A DNA stretch of 13,100 nucleotides from Erysipelotrichaceae bacterium (GTDB lineage: Bacteria; Bacillota_I; Bacilli_A; Erysipelotrichales; Erysipelotrichaceae). The stretch spans positions 1 to 13,100 of the forward strand of contig JABUSI010000307.1 in the NCBI GenBank assembly GCA_021442745.1, in the 5' to 3' direction. Shown here piece by piece: positions 5,375 to 12,832 of this stretch; the stretch's first letter is position 1, and each line of letters opens with the position of its first letter. The translations under genes and the position numbers were made by a program. The notes below the pieces were generated by a model that worked only from the letters and a program-made list of their open reading frames with translations, did no database searches and was not told the origin of the DNA.

Positions 5375-6797
5375 AACGCTTTGCGATTTCCTGTAAAACC
5401 AATTGGTTTGCCAACTGCGGATTTGCCTGTCCCTTGGATTTCTTCATAATCTGTCCGACCAAGAATCCGATGGCACGGTCTTTTCCGTTCTTATAGTCGA
5501 TAATGGACTGCGGTTGTTCATCCAGTACCTGATTGACAATTGCCAGAATTGCCGATACGTCGGAAACCTGTTTCATACCCCTGGCATCGGCAAGTTTCTT
5601 CGGATCCTCTCCCTTGACGACATCCGGGAACAATTCCTTTGCCTGCTTGCCGGAGATTTCCTTTTTCGCAATCATTTCCACCATTGCTGCCAGATGCTCC
5701 GGCTTTATCTTGCAATCGCTTAACGGTGTGTTTTCCCTGTTCAGGATTGCCATCAGTTCGGAAATCGTCCAGTTGGCAACCAGCTTGCCTTCTTTGGTAT
5801 GTTTCATGACTTCATCATAGAAATCCGATACTTCCTTATTGTTAATCAGCACGTTGGCATCGTAATCCGACAATCCGTATACCGTAGTATACCGTTCGTA
5901 TCTCTGTGACGGCAGTTCCGGCAGATTTTCCTGAATGGAGGCAATCCACTTCTCATCCAACTGTACCGGCGGAATGTTCGGTTCCGGGAAGAACTTGTAA
6001 TCCACGGTTCCTTCCTTTTTCCGCATCATAACGGTGGAACGTGTAGCTTCGTCAAACCGGTACGTTGCCTGTACAATGGTACCGCCGTTTTCCAGTACTT
6101 CCGTCTGTCTTGCCACTTCGGCATCGATTGCCTTCTGCACGTTGGAAATGGAATTCAGATTCTTGATTTCCGTCTTCGTACCGAACGTATCACTTCCCGC
6201 CGGACGAATGGATACGTTAACGTCACAGCGCATGGAACCTTCTTCCATCTTGACATCCGATACATTCATATACAACAAAGACGTACGCAATGCTTCCACA
6301 TAGGCAGCCGCTTCCTTGCCGTTTCGCATATCCGGTTCAGACACGATTTCAATCAACGGTGTTCCTGCCCGGTTAAAGTCTATACTGGTTCCCTGGTATC
6401 CGTGAAACTGTTTGGCCGTATCTTCTTCCATATGAATACGGTTCAGACGAATCTGTTTCTTTTCACCGTCCACAGTGATATCCACATACCCGTTTCTTCC
6501 GATCGGATGGAACTGCTGGGTAATCTGGAAGCCCTTTGGTAAATCGGAATAATAGTAATTCTTCCGGTCAAACTTCACTAACGGATCAATCGTACAATGG
6601 GTTGCCGTGCAGGCACGGATGGCCAGTTCCACGGCCTTCTTGTTCAGACAAGGCAACACTCCCGGATGACCAAGGTCAATTTCATTGGTACAGGAGTTCG
6701 CCGGTTGTCCGAACGTAACCGGTGCCGAAGAAAACATCTTCGTTTTCGTTTTCAATTCACAGTGGATTTCAATCCCAATGACTGTTTCGTATTGCAT
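5373..6797 (-). CDS. gatB: Asp-tRNA(Asn)/Glu-tRNA(Gln) amidotransferase subunit B
   Basis: This 474-residue subunit binds the misacylated tRNA and activates the acyl group with ATP before amidation by ammonia from GatA. The N-terminal cradle domain has GIEIHCEL (8-15), NSCTNEIDLGHPGVLP (34-49), FDRKNYYYSDLPKGFQI (76-92), HMEEDTAK (122-129) and CDVNVSIRP (191-199). Residues H12, E125 and E150 correspond, by family numbering, to the metal site of the kinase centre. The helical and YqeY-like tRNA-binding tail covers about 300-474 and ends with the usual IGFLVGQIMK and NPQLANQLV motifs. Length is normal. The ATG at 6797 is one base after the gatA stop, and its Shine-Dalgarno (GGAGGTG) lies in the last gatA codons, which points to translational coupling. 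An intrinsic terminator begins at its stop codon. Confidence 0.98.
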   Translation of the reverse strand: MQYETVIGIEIHCELKTKTKMFSSAPVTFGQPANSCTNEIDLGHPGVLPCLNKKAVELAIRACTATHCTIDPLVKFDRKNYYYSDLPKGFQITQQFHPIGRNGYVDITVDGEKKQIRLNRIHMEEDTAKQFHGYQGTSIDFNRAGTPLIEIVSEPDMRNGKEAAAYVEALRTSLLYMNVSDVKMEEGSMRCDVNVSIRPAGSDTFGTKTEIKNLNSISNVQKAIDAEVARQTEVLENGGTIVQATYRFDEATRSTVMMRKKEGTVDYKFFPEPNIPPVQLDEKWIASIQENLPELPSQRYERYTTVYGLSDYDANVLINNKEVSDFYDEVMKHTKEGKLVANWTISELMAILNRENTPLSDCKIKPEHLAAMVEMIAKKEISGKQAKELFPDVVKGEDPKKLADARGMKQVSDVSAILAIVNQVLDEQPQSIIDYKNGKDRAIGFLVGQIMKKSKGQANPQLANQLVLQEIAKR

Positions 6798-6798
6798 C

Positions 6799-8217
6799 TT
6801 ATTTCACCTCCACTGTCTTATCGCACCAGCCGCTGATTTCTTCAATGGCTTGTCCGATGGTAAACATCGTCTGTTCTTCAAAAGCCCGGCACGTCATATT
6901 CAGACCGACCGGTAATCCGTCAACCATCGCAAACGGTACGGTCATAGAAGGATATCCGGAGAAGTTACCCAGACACATATAACTTTCTGCGATTAAGTAT
7001 TCGTTCGACAATTTATCTTCGGCATCCGTAGCTTTCGGTGCACCTTTTAAACTTGCCGGTGCCACAATCGCATCGTATGTCTTATACAATTCATTCATTT
7101 CATCCACAATCAGACGACGGACTTTCTGTGCTTTCCGCAACAAACGTTCCTGGTTTTCTTCAAACAAGCCATACGATCCGATCACAAAACGCTTGCGGAT
7201 CAGGCCGGAGAATCCGGCTGTACGGGACTTCGTCATGATATCTTCATAACTGTCCTTACCCTCTTGCACACCGAACCGGATACCGTCCAGATTGGAATGG
7301 TTCGCAGTCGCTTCGCAATTCGCAATGATAAAGTATACGGCCAAAGCTGCCCTCAGCAAGTCTTCCCTCATGCTGACTTCTTCGACAACAGCACCTTTTT
7401 TACGCAATTCTTCTTCCAGATGATTCATCTGCTCTTTCAGTTCCATACTCGGAATGATATCCGTTACGTTCTTTAGAACGGCAATCTTCTTACCCGTTAC
7501 GTCATGGGAATATTCCGTGTACTTTTCCACCGGTAAAAAGGAAGATGTCATATCCCGGTCATCTCTTCCGGCCAATACTTCCAGAGCCAATGCCGCATCG
7601 TACATATTGCGGGTAAAATAACCGACGTGATCCAGACTGGATGCATACGGTATAATACCGTAACGACTGATTCTGCCGTATGTCGGTTTGACGCCGACAA
7701 TACCGTTATACGATGCCGGTTTCCGTACGGAATCCCCGGTATCCGTTCCGATCGCAAACGGAACCGCACCGGCAGCAACCAATACCGCACTTCCTCCGGA
7801 AGAACCTCCCGAAATACGACTCAGATCGTAAGGATTGTATACCGGACCGGTAGCGGCGGATAAGTTTGTTCCACCCATTCCCAGTTCATCCATAGAGGAT
7901 TTCCCGATTACGATGGCACCGGCATCGCGCAGTTTATCTGCAATGTGCGCATTGTATACCGGCACATAATTGCCAAGAATCTTACTGGAAGCCGTTGTCA
8001 GGATTCCTTTTGTGGTGACGTTATCTTTCAACACGATTGGTACCCCGTACATCAGGGCATCCTTCGAAATATTCTTTAAATTTTCCACTTGCGGTTCCAG
8101 ATCCGTAAAAGTAACCATCGCATTCAGTTTCGGCTGCAATTCTTTCGCATACAAAGATGCTTCCGTTGCATTCTGAAGCGGTGTCTTTCCGTTTGTCTTG
8201 TAATCGTTGATTTTCAT
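6799..8217 (-). CDS. gatA: Asp-tRNA(Asn)/Glu-tRNA(Gln) amidotransferase subunit A
   Basis: This 472-residue glutaminase subunit releases ammonia from glutamine and channels it to GatB. It belongs to the amidase-signature family with a Ser-cisSer-Lys triad. K64 lies in VLKDNV, S139 in SGGSSGGS and S163 in GTDTGDSVRKPAS. The following KPTYGRISRYG and SLDHVG motifs are typical. One oddity: the residue before the nucleophile is Asp (D162), where most bacterial GatA proteins have Gly (DTGGS). This part of the loop helps form the oxyanion hole. I recall GDS in Mollicutes-related lineages, so this is probably a lineage trait rather than damage, but I could not check it. It is slightly shorter than the common 480-490 residues. 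The ATG at 8217 is one base after the gatC stop, with a G-rich Shine-Dalgarno inside gatC. Confidence 0.97.
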   Translation of the reverse strand: MKINDYKTNGKTPLQNATEASLYAKELQPKLNAMVTFTDLEPQVENLKNISKDALMYGVPIVLKDNVTTKGILTTASSKILGNYVPVYNAHIADKLRDAGAIVIGKSSMDELGMGGTNLSAATGPVYNPYDLSRISGGSSGGSAVLVAAGAVPFAIGTDTGDSVRKPASYNGIVGVKPTYGRISRYGIIPYASSLDHVGYFTRNMYDAALALEVLAGRDDRDMTSSFLPVEKYTEYSHDVTGKKIAVLKNVTDIIPSMELKEQMNHLEEELRKKGAVVEEVSMREDLLRAALAVYFIIANCEATANHSNLDGIRFGVQEGKDSYEDIMTKSRTAGFSGLIRKRFVIGSYGLFEENQERLLRKAQKVRRLIVDEMNELYKTYDAIVAPASLKGAPKATDAEDKLSNEYLIAESYMCLGNFSGYPSMTVPFAMVDGLPVGLNMTCRAFEEQTMFTIGQAIEEISGWCDKTVEVK

Positions 8218-8218
8218 A

Positions 8219-8512
8219 TTACTTCACCACCCTTGGCAATACCACAAACTGATCGTATTTATTGGAAACATTTGCCAGTGCTTCCTCCTGCGTCAGTACA
8301 TGTTCCACTTCATCTTCCCGCATAAAAGAAGTCGGGGCTTCAAACGGATAAATCATTTCTTCCACACCTTCGGTATCAATGGCTTCCAGCAATTCCAGCT
8401 GTTGCTGCAGCACTTTGAATTCTTCCACGATGCCCTCGGCTTCTTCTTCCGTCAAGGTGAACATCAGTTGTTTTGCTAATTTCTGAAAATACTCTTTTGT
8501 ATAAAGTTCCAT
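8219..8512 (-). CDS. gatC: Asp-tRNA(Asn)/Glu-tRNA(Gln) amidotransferase subunit C
   Basis: This 97-residue small subunit wraps around the GatA-GatB interface and stabilises the complex. It has the family pattern: an N-terminal helical pair (about 5-45, LAKQLMFTLTEEEAEGIVEE then LQQQLELLEAIDTEGVEEM), a proline-rich link (YPFEAPTSF) and the conserved MREDEVEHVLTQEEAL stretch (64-79). The C-terminus is short (FVVLPRVVK). Length is typical. The ATG at 8512 is preceded by AAGGTGAG at a short spacing. It is the first gene of gatCAB and lies 65 bp after the ligA stop. An extended -10 promoter in that gap suggests it can be transcribed independently of pcrA-ligA; no terminator separates them. Confidence 0.95.
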   Translation of the reverse strand: MELYTKEYFQKLAKQLMFTLTEEEAEGIVEEFKVLQQQLELLEAIDTEGVEEMIYPFEAPTSFMREDEVEHVLTQEEALANVSNKYDQFVVLPRVVK

Positions 8513-8546
8513 ACTCTCACCTTCATTTTCAATTTACACGATAACT

Positions 8547-8555
8547 AGTATATCA
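8547..8555 (-). promoter_or_regulatory. Extended -10 promoter for gatCAB
   Basis: The minus strand reads TGATATACT, a TGn extension plus TATACT (5 of 6 matches), in the 65-bp gap between ligA and gatC. No clear -35 is present. The transcript would start near 8540, about 28 bases before the gatC ATG. Confidence 0.55.
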
Positions 8556-8577
8556 CAGAATGATTTCCGATAGAAAC

Positions 8578-10569
8578 TCATTCATATTCCTGCATCATCT
8601 CATTGAATGCTTCTTCATCCATCGTTTCAATCTGTAACTGCTGTGCTTTCGTTAACTTCGAACCGGCACTTTCGCCATAGATGACCAGATCGGTTTTCTT
8701 TGTAACCGACGACGTTACCTTGGCTCCCAGCTGTTCCAGTTTTTCCGTTGCTTCCTTACGGTCGTATTTGCTTAATGTTCCCGTCAGAACAACCGTCTTA
8801 CCGGTAAAATAGCTTTCCTGCTGTTGGGCAACGTCGCAATCCATCCGTACACCATGCGCCTTCAAAGCCGTCAGAATTGCCTTGTTGTGTTCATCGTCAA
8901 AATATGCCCGCAATCCGATAGCCGTGATTTCTCCGATATCATTGACTTTTGTCAGTTCTTCCACCGTTGCGTTCTGCAACGCTTCCATCGTCACAAACTT
9001 CTGTGCCAGAACCTTCGCTGCTTTTTCCCCGACCTGCTTGATTCCAAGCCCCGTCAGAAGTTTATCCAGCGGATTCTGCTTGCTGTTTTCAATCGCACTT
9101 ACCAGATTCAGAAAAGAATTCTTTCCCATCTTATCCAGTGCCAGAATCTTTTCTTCCTCAAACTTCAGATTATAGATGTCATCGATATGATTCAGCAATC
9201 CCGCCTGATGAAGCTGTTCCACCCGCTTGATACCCAAACCTTCAATATTCATCGCGTCACGGGACGCAAAATGCGCAATCGATTCGGTAATCCGTGCTTC
9301 ACATTCCGTATTCAGGCAATAATGATGGGCTTCGTCTTCAAACTTATGCAACGGCGAACCGCAGACCGGACACACCTTCGGAAATTCGTACGGTATTTGC
9401 GAACCGTCACGACGCTCCGGTAAGGAACGCAGAACTTCCGGAATGATATCTCCGGCTTTCCGTACGACCACATCATCCCCGATCCGGATATCTTTCGCTG
9501 TGATGTTGTCGAGATTGTGCAATTGCGCAAACCCCACGCTCGTACCGGCAATCCGTACCGGTGTCAGTCTGGCATTCGGTGTAATTTTACCGGTTCTGCC
9601 AACCGTCACGAAAATATCTTCCAGTTTTGTGACAACTTCTTCTGCCGGAAATTTATAGGCAATTGCCCATTTCGGTACCCGGATGGTTGTCCCCAGTTGC
9701 CGCTGGGCCTGCAGACTGTCAACCTTGATGACCATACCGTCAATTTCATACGGTAAAGACGAGCGTTTTCCGGTCATATCCTGAATGTGTTCCCATACTT
9801 CTTCCATCGTATCGCATACTTTCCGGACCGGATTGGTCACAAACCCCAGTTCATCCAGCATCTGCAGGGAACCGCTGTGGGTATCAACCCATTTCTCGGC
9901 ATCACAGACATGATACCAGAACCCATCCAGTTTCCGGCTTGCCGCAATCCGGTAATCCAGCTGCCGTACGGAACCGGCTGCCGCATTCCGCGGATTTGCG
10001 AACAATTCCTCTCCGTTTTCCAGCCGCTTTGCGTTCAATTCTTCAAAACTGCTTTTCGGCATATACACTTCCCCGCGGATTTCAATCTCATCCTTCAGGG
10101 ATATTGTCATCGGAATGGTCGGAATCGTCCTTACGTTCGCCGTAACGTCTTCTCCGACTTCCCCGTCACCACGGGTTACGGCCTGATAAAACTTTCCGTT
10201 GATATACGTAATCGACATTGCCAGTCCGTCGATTTTCAATTCCACTTCGTACCGTACGTTTCCCGCTTCTTTCCGTACGGCTTCGTCAAATGCTTTTAAA
10301 TCTTCAAAATTATACGCATTCCCCAAAGACAGCATCATCCGCTTATGGACGATTTTCTCAAATTTTTCACTGACCGTTCCGTTGACGATTTCCGTCGGGG
10401 AATTCGGGTCATGAAACTGCGGATACTTTTGTTCCAGCGAACGCAGTTCGTTCATCAGGGTATCGTATTCGCTATCCGGTACCGACGGAGCATCATTCAC
10501 ATAATACTCATACGAATACTTACGCAGCATGGTCCGTAACTGTTCAATCCGTTTCTGTACTTCTTCCAT
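8578..10569 (-). CDS. ligA: NAD(+)-dependent DNA ligase
   Basis: This 663-residue enzyme seals nicks in replication and repair using NAD(+). The domains are in normal order. Domain Ia (NAD-binding) is at 1-70 with YYVNDAPSVPDSEYDTL. The adenylation domain has the lysine nucleophile K112 in ELKIDG, then TRGDG (132-136), YEIDGMVIKVD (274-284) and AYKFPAE (304-310). Next come the OB fold (about 315-395), the zinc finger with C400, C403, C418 and C423, a helix-hairpin-helix region (about 430-575) and a BRCT domain (about 586-663, TGKTVVLTGTLSKYDRKEA). Length is typical and no key residue is missing. The ATG at 10569 has a perfect AGGAGG at 10578-10583, eight bases away, which shares bases with the pcrA stop codon. 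It is coupled to pcrA, as in Bacillus and Staphylococcus. Confidence 0.98.
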   Translation of the reverse strand: MEEVQKRIEQLRTMLRKYSYEYYVNDAPSVPDSEYDTLMNELRSLEQKYPQFHDPNSPTEIVNGTVSEKFEKIVHKRMMLSLGNAYNFEDLKAFDEAVRKEAGNVRYEVELKIDGLAMSITYINGKFYQAVTRGDGEVGEDVTANVRTIPTIPMTISLKDEIEIRGEVYMPKSSFEELNAKRLENGEELFANPRNAAAGSVRQLDYRIAASRKLDGFWYHVCDAEKWVDTHSGSLQMLDELGFVTNPVRKVCDTMEEVWEHIQDMTGKRSSLPYEIDGMVIKVDSLQAQRQLGTTIRVPKWAIAYKFPAEEVVTKLEDIFVTVGRTGKITPNARLTPVRIAGTSVGFAQLHNLDNITAKDIRIGDDVVVRKAGDIIPEVLRSLPERRDGSQIPYEFPKVCPVCGSPLHKFEDEAHHYCLNTECEARITESIAHFASRDAMNIEGLGIKRVEQLHQAGLLNHIDDIYNLKFEEEKILALDKMGKNSFLNLVSAIENSKQNPLDKLLTGLGIKQVGEKAAKVLAQKFVTMEALQNATVEELTKVNDIGEITAIGLRAYFDDEHNKAILTALKAHGVRMDCDVAQQQESYFTGKTVVLTGTLSKYDRKEATEKLEQLGAKVTSSVTKKTDLVIYGESAGSKLTKAQQLQIETMDEEAFNEMMQEYE

Positions 10570-10581
10570 CCGTGATACCTC

Positions 10582-12735
10582 CTAGACTTTTTTTAACGTC
10601 GGATGCGCTGCCATCATCGTTTTAACCCCGTACGGATGACTGAACGCAATATCCACTAAATTTCCTTTCACGCTGACTACAATTCCTTTTCCGTAAACCG
10701 TATGTTCCACATGATCACCGGTCCGATACAAAGCAGGCTTTCCTTTCTGCTGCTGCGGTGTGACGCTGGAGGTCATCATCCGGTTGAACTGCTGCTGTTT
10801 TTCATCATGGAATTTATTCATCCGGTCACTGTGTTCGATGCAATCCTTATGGATTTCCTTAATAAACCGTGACGTCGTCCGCGGTTTGTCCAGCACAAAG
10901 GAATACCCCTGCGGTTCGGTCAGATACAGTTCTTTCCGTGCTCTGGTATAAGCAACGTATGCCAGACGCCGTTCCTCTTCCAGTCCCTTGACAGATTCAT
11001 TCACCGAACGTTCGGACGGAAATACCCCCTCCGACATTCCGCACACAAAGACAACATCAAACTCCAGTCCTTTGGCCGCATGCACCGTCATCATTTTCAC
11101 GTGTTCGGAAGAAATCTGTTCTTCCTTATCCGTATATAAATTAACCATCTGCAGATATTCCGACAAATCCGAATCCTCATACGTCAGCATGAAATCCCGC
11201 ATATCGTTCATCAGTTCCTTGACGTTTTTGATCCGTTCTTCATCCTTTTCCTCTTCCAGCATCTTCCTGTATCCGCTTTCTTCATACACCATTTCCAGAA
11301 TCTTTTCCAAAGTCAGATCTTTCATCCGGCTTTTCCAGCCTTCCACCGTGTTTCTGAAAGAAAGAACCGTATTCTTCGCCTTGCCGGACAAATCGCTTTC
11401 TTCAATCGCATCATACATACTCATTCCGTTTTTACGGGCATAGTTCAGAAGCGTATCCATACTCTTGTTACCGAATCCCCGTTTCGGCTGATTGATGACC
11501 CGTTTGAATGCCAGATCGTCAGCCGATGTCAGCATCCGTAAATAACACAGCATATCCTTGATTTCCATCCGGTCATAGAACCGTACTCCACCGTAAATCA
11601 CATATGGGATCTGATAATCCCGCAGCCCTTTTTCCAGTGAACGGGAGATATAGTTTGCCCGGTACAGTATCGCCATCTGTGAATATGCCACCGGTCCGTT
11701 TCCCGCATTCTGACTGCGTCGTTTCAGTTCCATGATTTTGGTCGCCAGCCAGTTGGCTTCCTGTTCTTCACTCATGGCCGAGTAATGATAGATTTTCTGT
11801 CCTTTGTCGTTGACCGAAACCAAATCTTTCTTGATCCGGTCACGGTTATTGGCAATCAGACTGTTCGCCCCATCCAGAATATACTGGGTACTGCGATAGT
11901 TCTGATTCAGTACGATGGTTTCACAAGGAGAAAAATCACGGTCGAAATGCATGATGATTTCCACGTTTGCCCCTCTCCACGTATAAATGGTCTGGTCCGG
12001 ATCTCCGACAACGTACACTTCGTTGTGACTGCCGGCCAACTGCTGCACAATCTCATACTGAATGTTATCCACGTCCTGGAATTCATCCACCAGAATGTAC
12101 TGGAACCGGTACTGCCATTTTTTCAGAATTTCTTCGTGATCACGGAACATATCCCTGGTCCATAACAGTAAATCGTCAAAATCCAGAGCATACATGCTTA
12201 ACTGACGATTCACGTAATATTCGTATATTTTCGCTTTTTTCTCCTGCCGGATATCGCCCTTGGAACGAATCATAGCCGCTTCCGGTTTCATACTTAACGA
12301 TTTGTATCCCGCAATATAATCCAGCATCATGCTGTAACCGACTTCCTTGGAATCCAGTCCGATTTCTTTATAGGCTTCTTTTAAGACCGCCTTCTGGTCA
12401 TCCTGATCCCATACAGTAAAATTACGGGGATATCCCATCGCCATGATATCTTCCCGCAGAATCCGTACACACAAAGAGTGAATGGTAGAGATATGCACAC
12501 CCGTACCGGCTTCCCCCAGCAGGTTTTCCACTCTCTGTTTCATTTCATTTGCGGCCTTATTGGTAAAAGTAATGGCTACAATTCTTCTCGGATCCGCTCC
12601 GATTTTATCAATCAAATACGCAATACGCGTAGTTAACACACGGGTTTTCCCACTGCCCGCACCGGCAATGATACGGACGTATTTTGAAGGTGTTGTAACT
12701 GCCTGAAGTTGCTGTGGATTCAATGATGTCAACAT
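10582..12735 (-). CDS. pcrA: ATP-dependent 3'-5' DNA helicase PcrA (UvrD family)
   Basis: This 717-residue SF1A helicase acts in nucleotide-excision repair, plasmid replication and clearing of stalled complexes. Motifs in order are the Q motif LNPQQLQAV (5-13), Walker A GAGSGKT (25-31), Walker B VDEFQD (216-221), GDPDQTIYTWRGA (244-256), LNQNYRST (276-283), VHAAKGLEFD (551-560) and EEERRLAYVAYTRA (586-599). The C-terminal Tudor-like segment (about 672-717, GDHVEHTVYGKGIV) is the part that contacts RNA polymerase in known PcrA. I chose the ATG at 12735 because GGGAGGTG lies seven bases before it and the protein then begins at the family position. The open frame continues 39 codons upstream, but that stretch runs through the promoter. 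The stop TAG at 10582 is embedded in the ligA ribosome binding site. Confidence 0.97.
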   Translation of the reverse strand: MLTSLNPQQLQAVTTPSKYVRIIAGAGSGKTRVLTTRIAYLIDKIGADPRRIVAITFTNKAANEMKQRVENLLGEAGTGVHISTIHSLCVRILREDIMAMGYPRNFTVWDQDDQKAVLKEAYKEIGLDSKEVGYSMMLDYIAGYKSLSMKPEAAMIRSKGDIRQEKKAKIYEYYVNRQLSMYALDFDDLLLWTRDMFRDHEEILKKWQYRFQYILVDEFQDVDNIQYEIVQQLAGSHNEVYVVGDPDQTIYTWRGANVEIIMHFDRDFSPCETIVLNQNYRSTQYILDGANSLIANNRDRIKKDLVSVNDKGQKIYHYSAMSEEQEANWLATKIMELKRRSQNAGNGPVAYSQMAILYRANYISRSLEKGLRDYQIPYVIYGGVRFYDRMEIKDMLCYLRMLTSADDLAFKRVINQPKRGFGNKSMDTLLNYARKNGMSMYDAIEESDLSGKAKNTVLSFRNTVEGWKSRMKDLTLEKILEMVYEESGYRKMLEEEKDEERIKNVKELMNDMRDFMLTYEDSDLSEYLQMVNLYTDKEEQISSEHVKMMTVHAAKGLEFDVVFVCGMSEGVFPSERSVNESVKGLEEERRLAYVAYTRARKELYLTEPQGYSFVLDKPRTTSRFIKEIHKDCIEHSDRMNKFHDEKQQQFNRMMTSSVTPQQQKGKPALYRTGDHVEHTVYGKGIVVSVKGNLVDIAFSHPYGVKTMMAAHPTLKKV

Positions 12736-12753
12736 TTTTTTCACCTCCCGTAC

Positions 12754-12762
12754 ATTATACCA
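12754..12762 (-). promoter_or_regulatory. Extended -10 promoter for pcrA-ligA
   Basis: The minus strand reads TGGTATAAT, a perfect -10 with TGn extension. The predicted start, near 12747, leaves only about 12 bases before the ATG, most of it Shine-Dalgarno. No good -35 exists at 16-18 bp. Confidence 0.65.
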
Positions 12763-12800
12763 AACACTCCCCTCCTTTGACACACCAAACGCTAAACTTA

Positions 12801-12809
12801 TGGTATAAT
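12801..12809 (+). promoter_or_regulatory. Extended -10 promoter for the edge methyltransferase gene
   Basis: The sequence is TGGTATAAT on the plus strand, 23 bases upstream of the ATG. It lies in a 13-base palindrome, TGGTAT-A-ATACCA (12801-12813), which could be an operator. A perfect TTGACA at 12777-12782 is 21 bp away, too far for a normal -35. Confidence 0.6.
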
Positions 12810-12832
12810 ACCAAAGAAACGGGGGAGCCCTT

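Noticed and set aside
8824..9423. 199-codon open frame on the plus strand
   Set aside because: It is wholly antisense to ligA, whose motifs are complete. Its composition is what an opposite-strand shadow gives, and there is no matching promoter or family.
9787..10299. 170-codon open frame on the plus strand
   Set aside because: It is antisense to the adenylation domain of ligA and has no recognisable motif.
12777..12782. Perfect TTGACA as -35 of the edge gene
   Set aside because: The spacer to the -10 at 12804 is 21 bp, outside the workable range. It may be chance.
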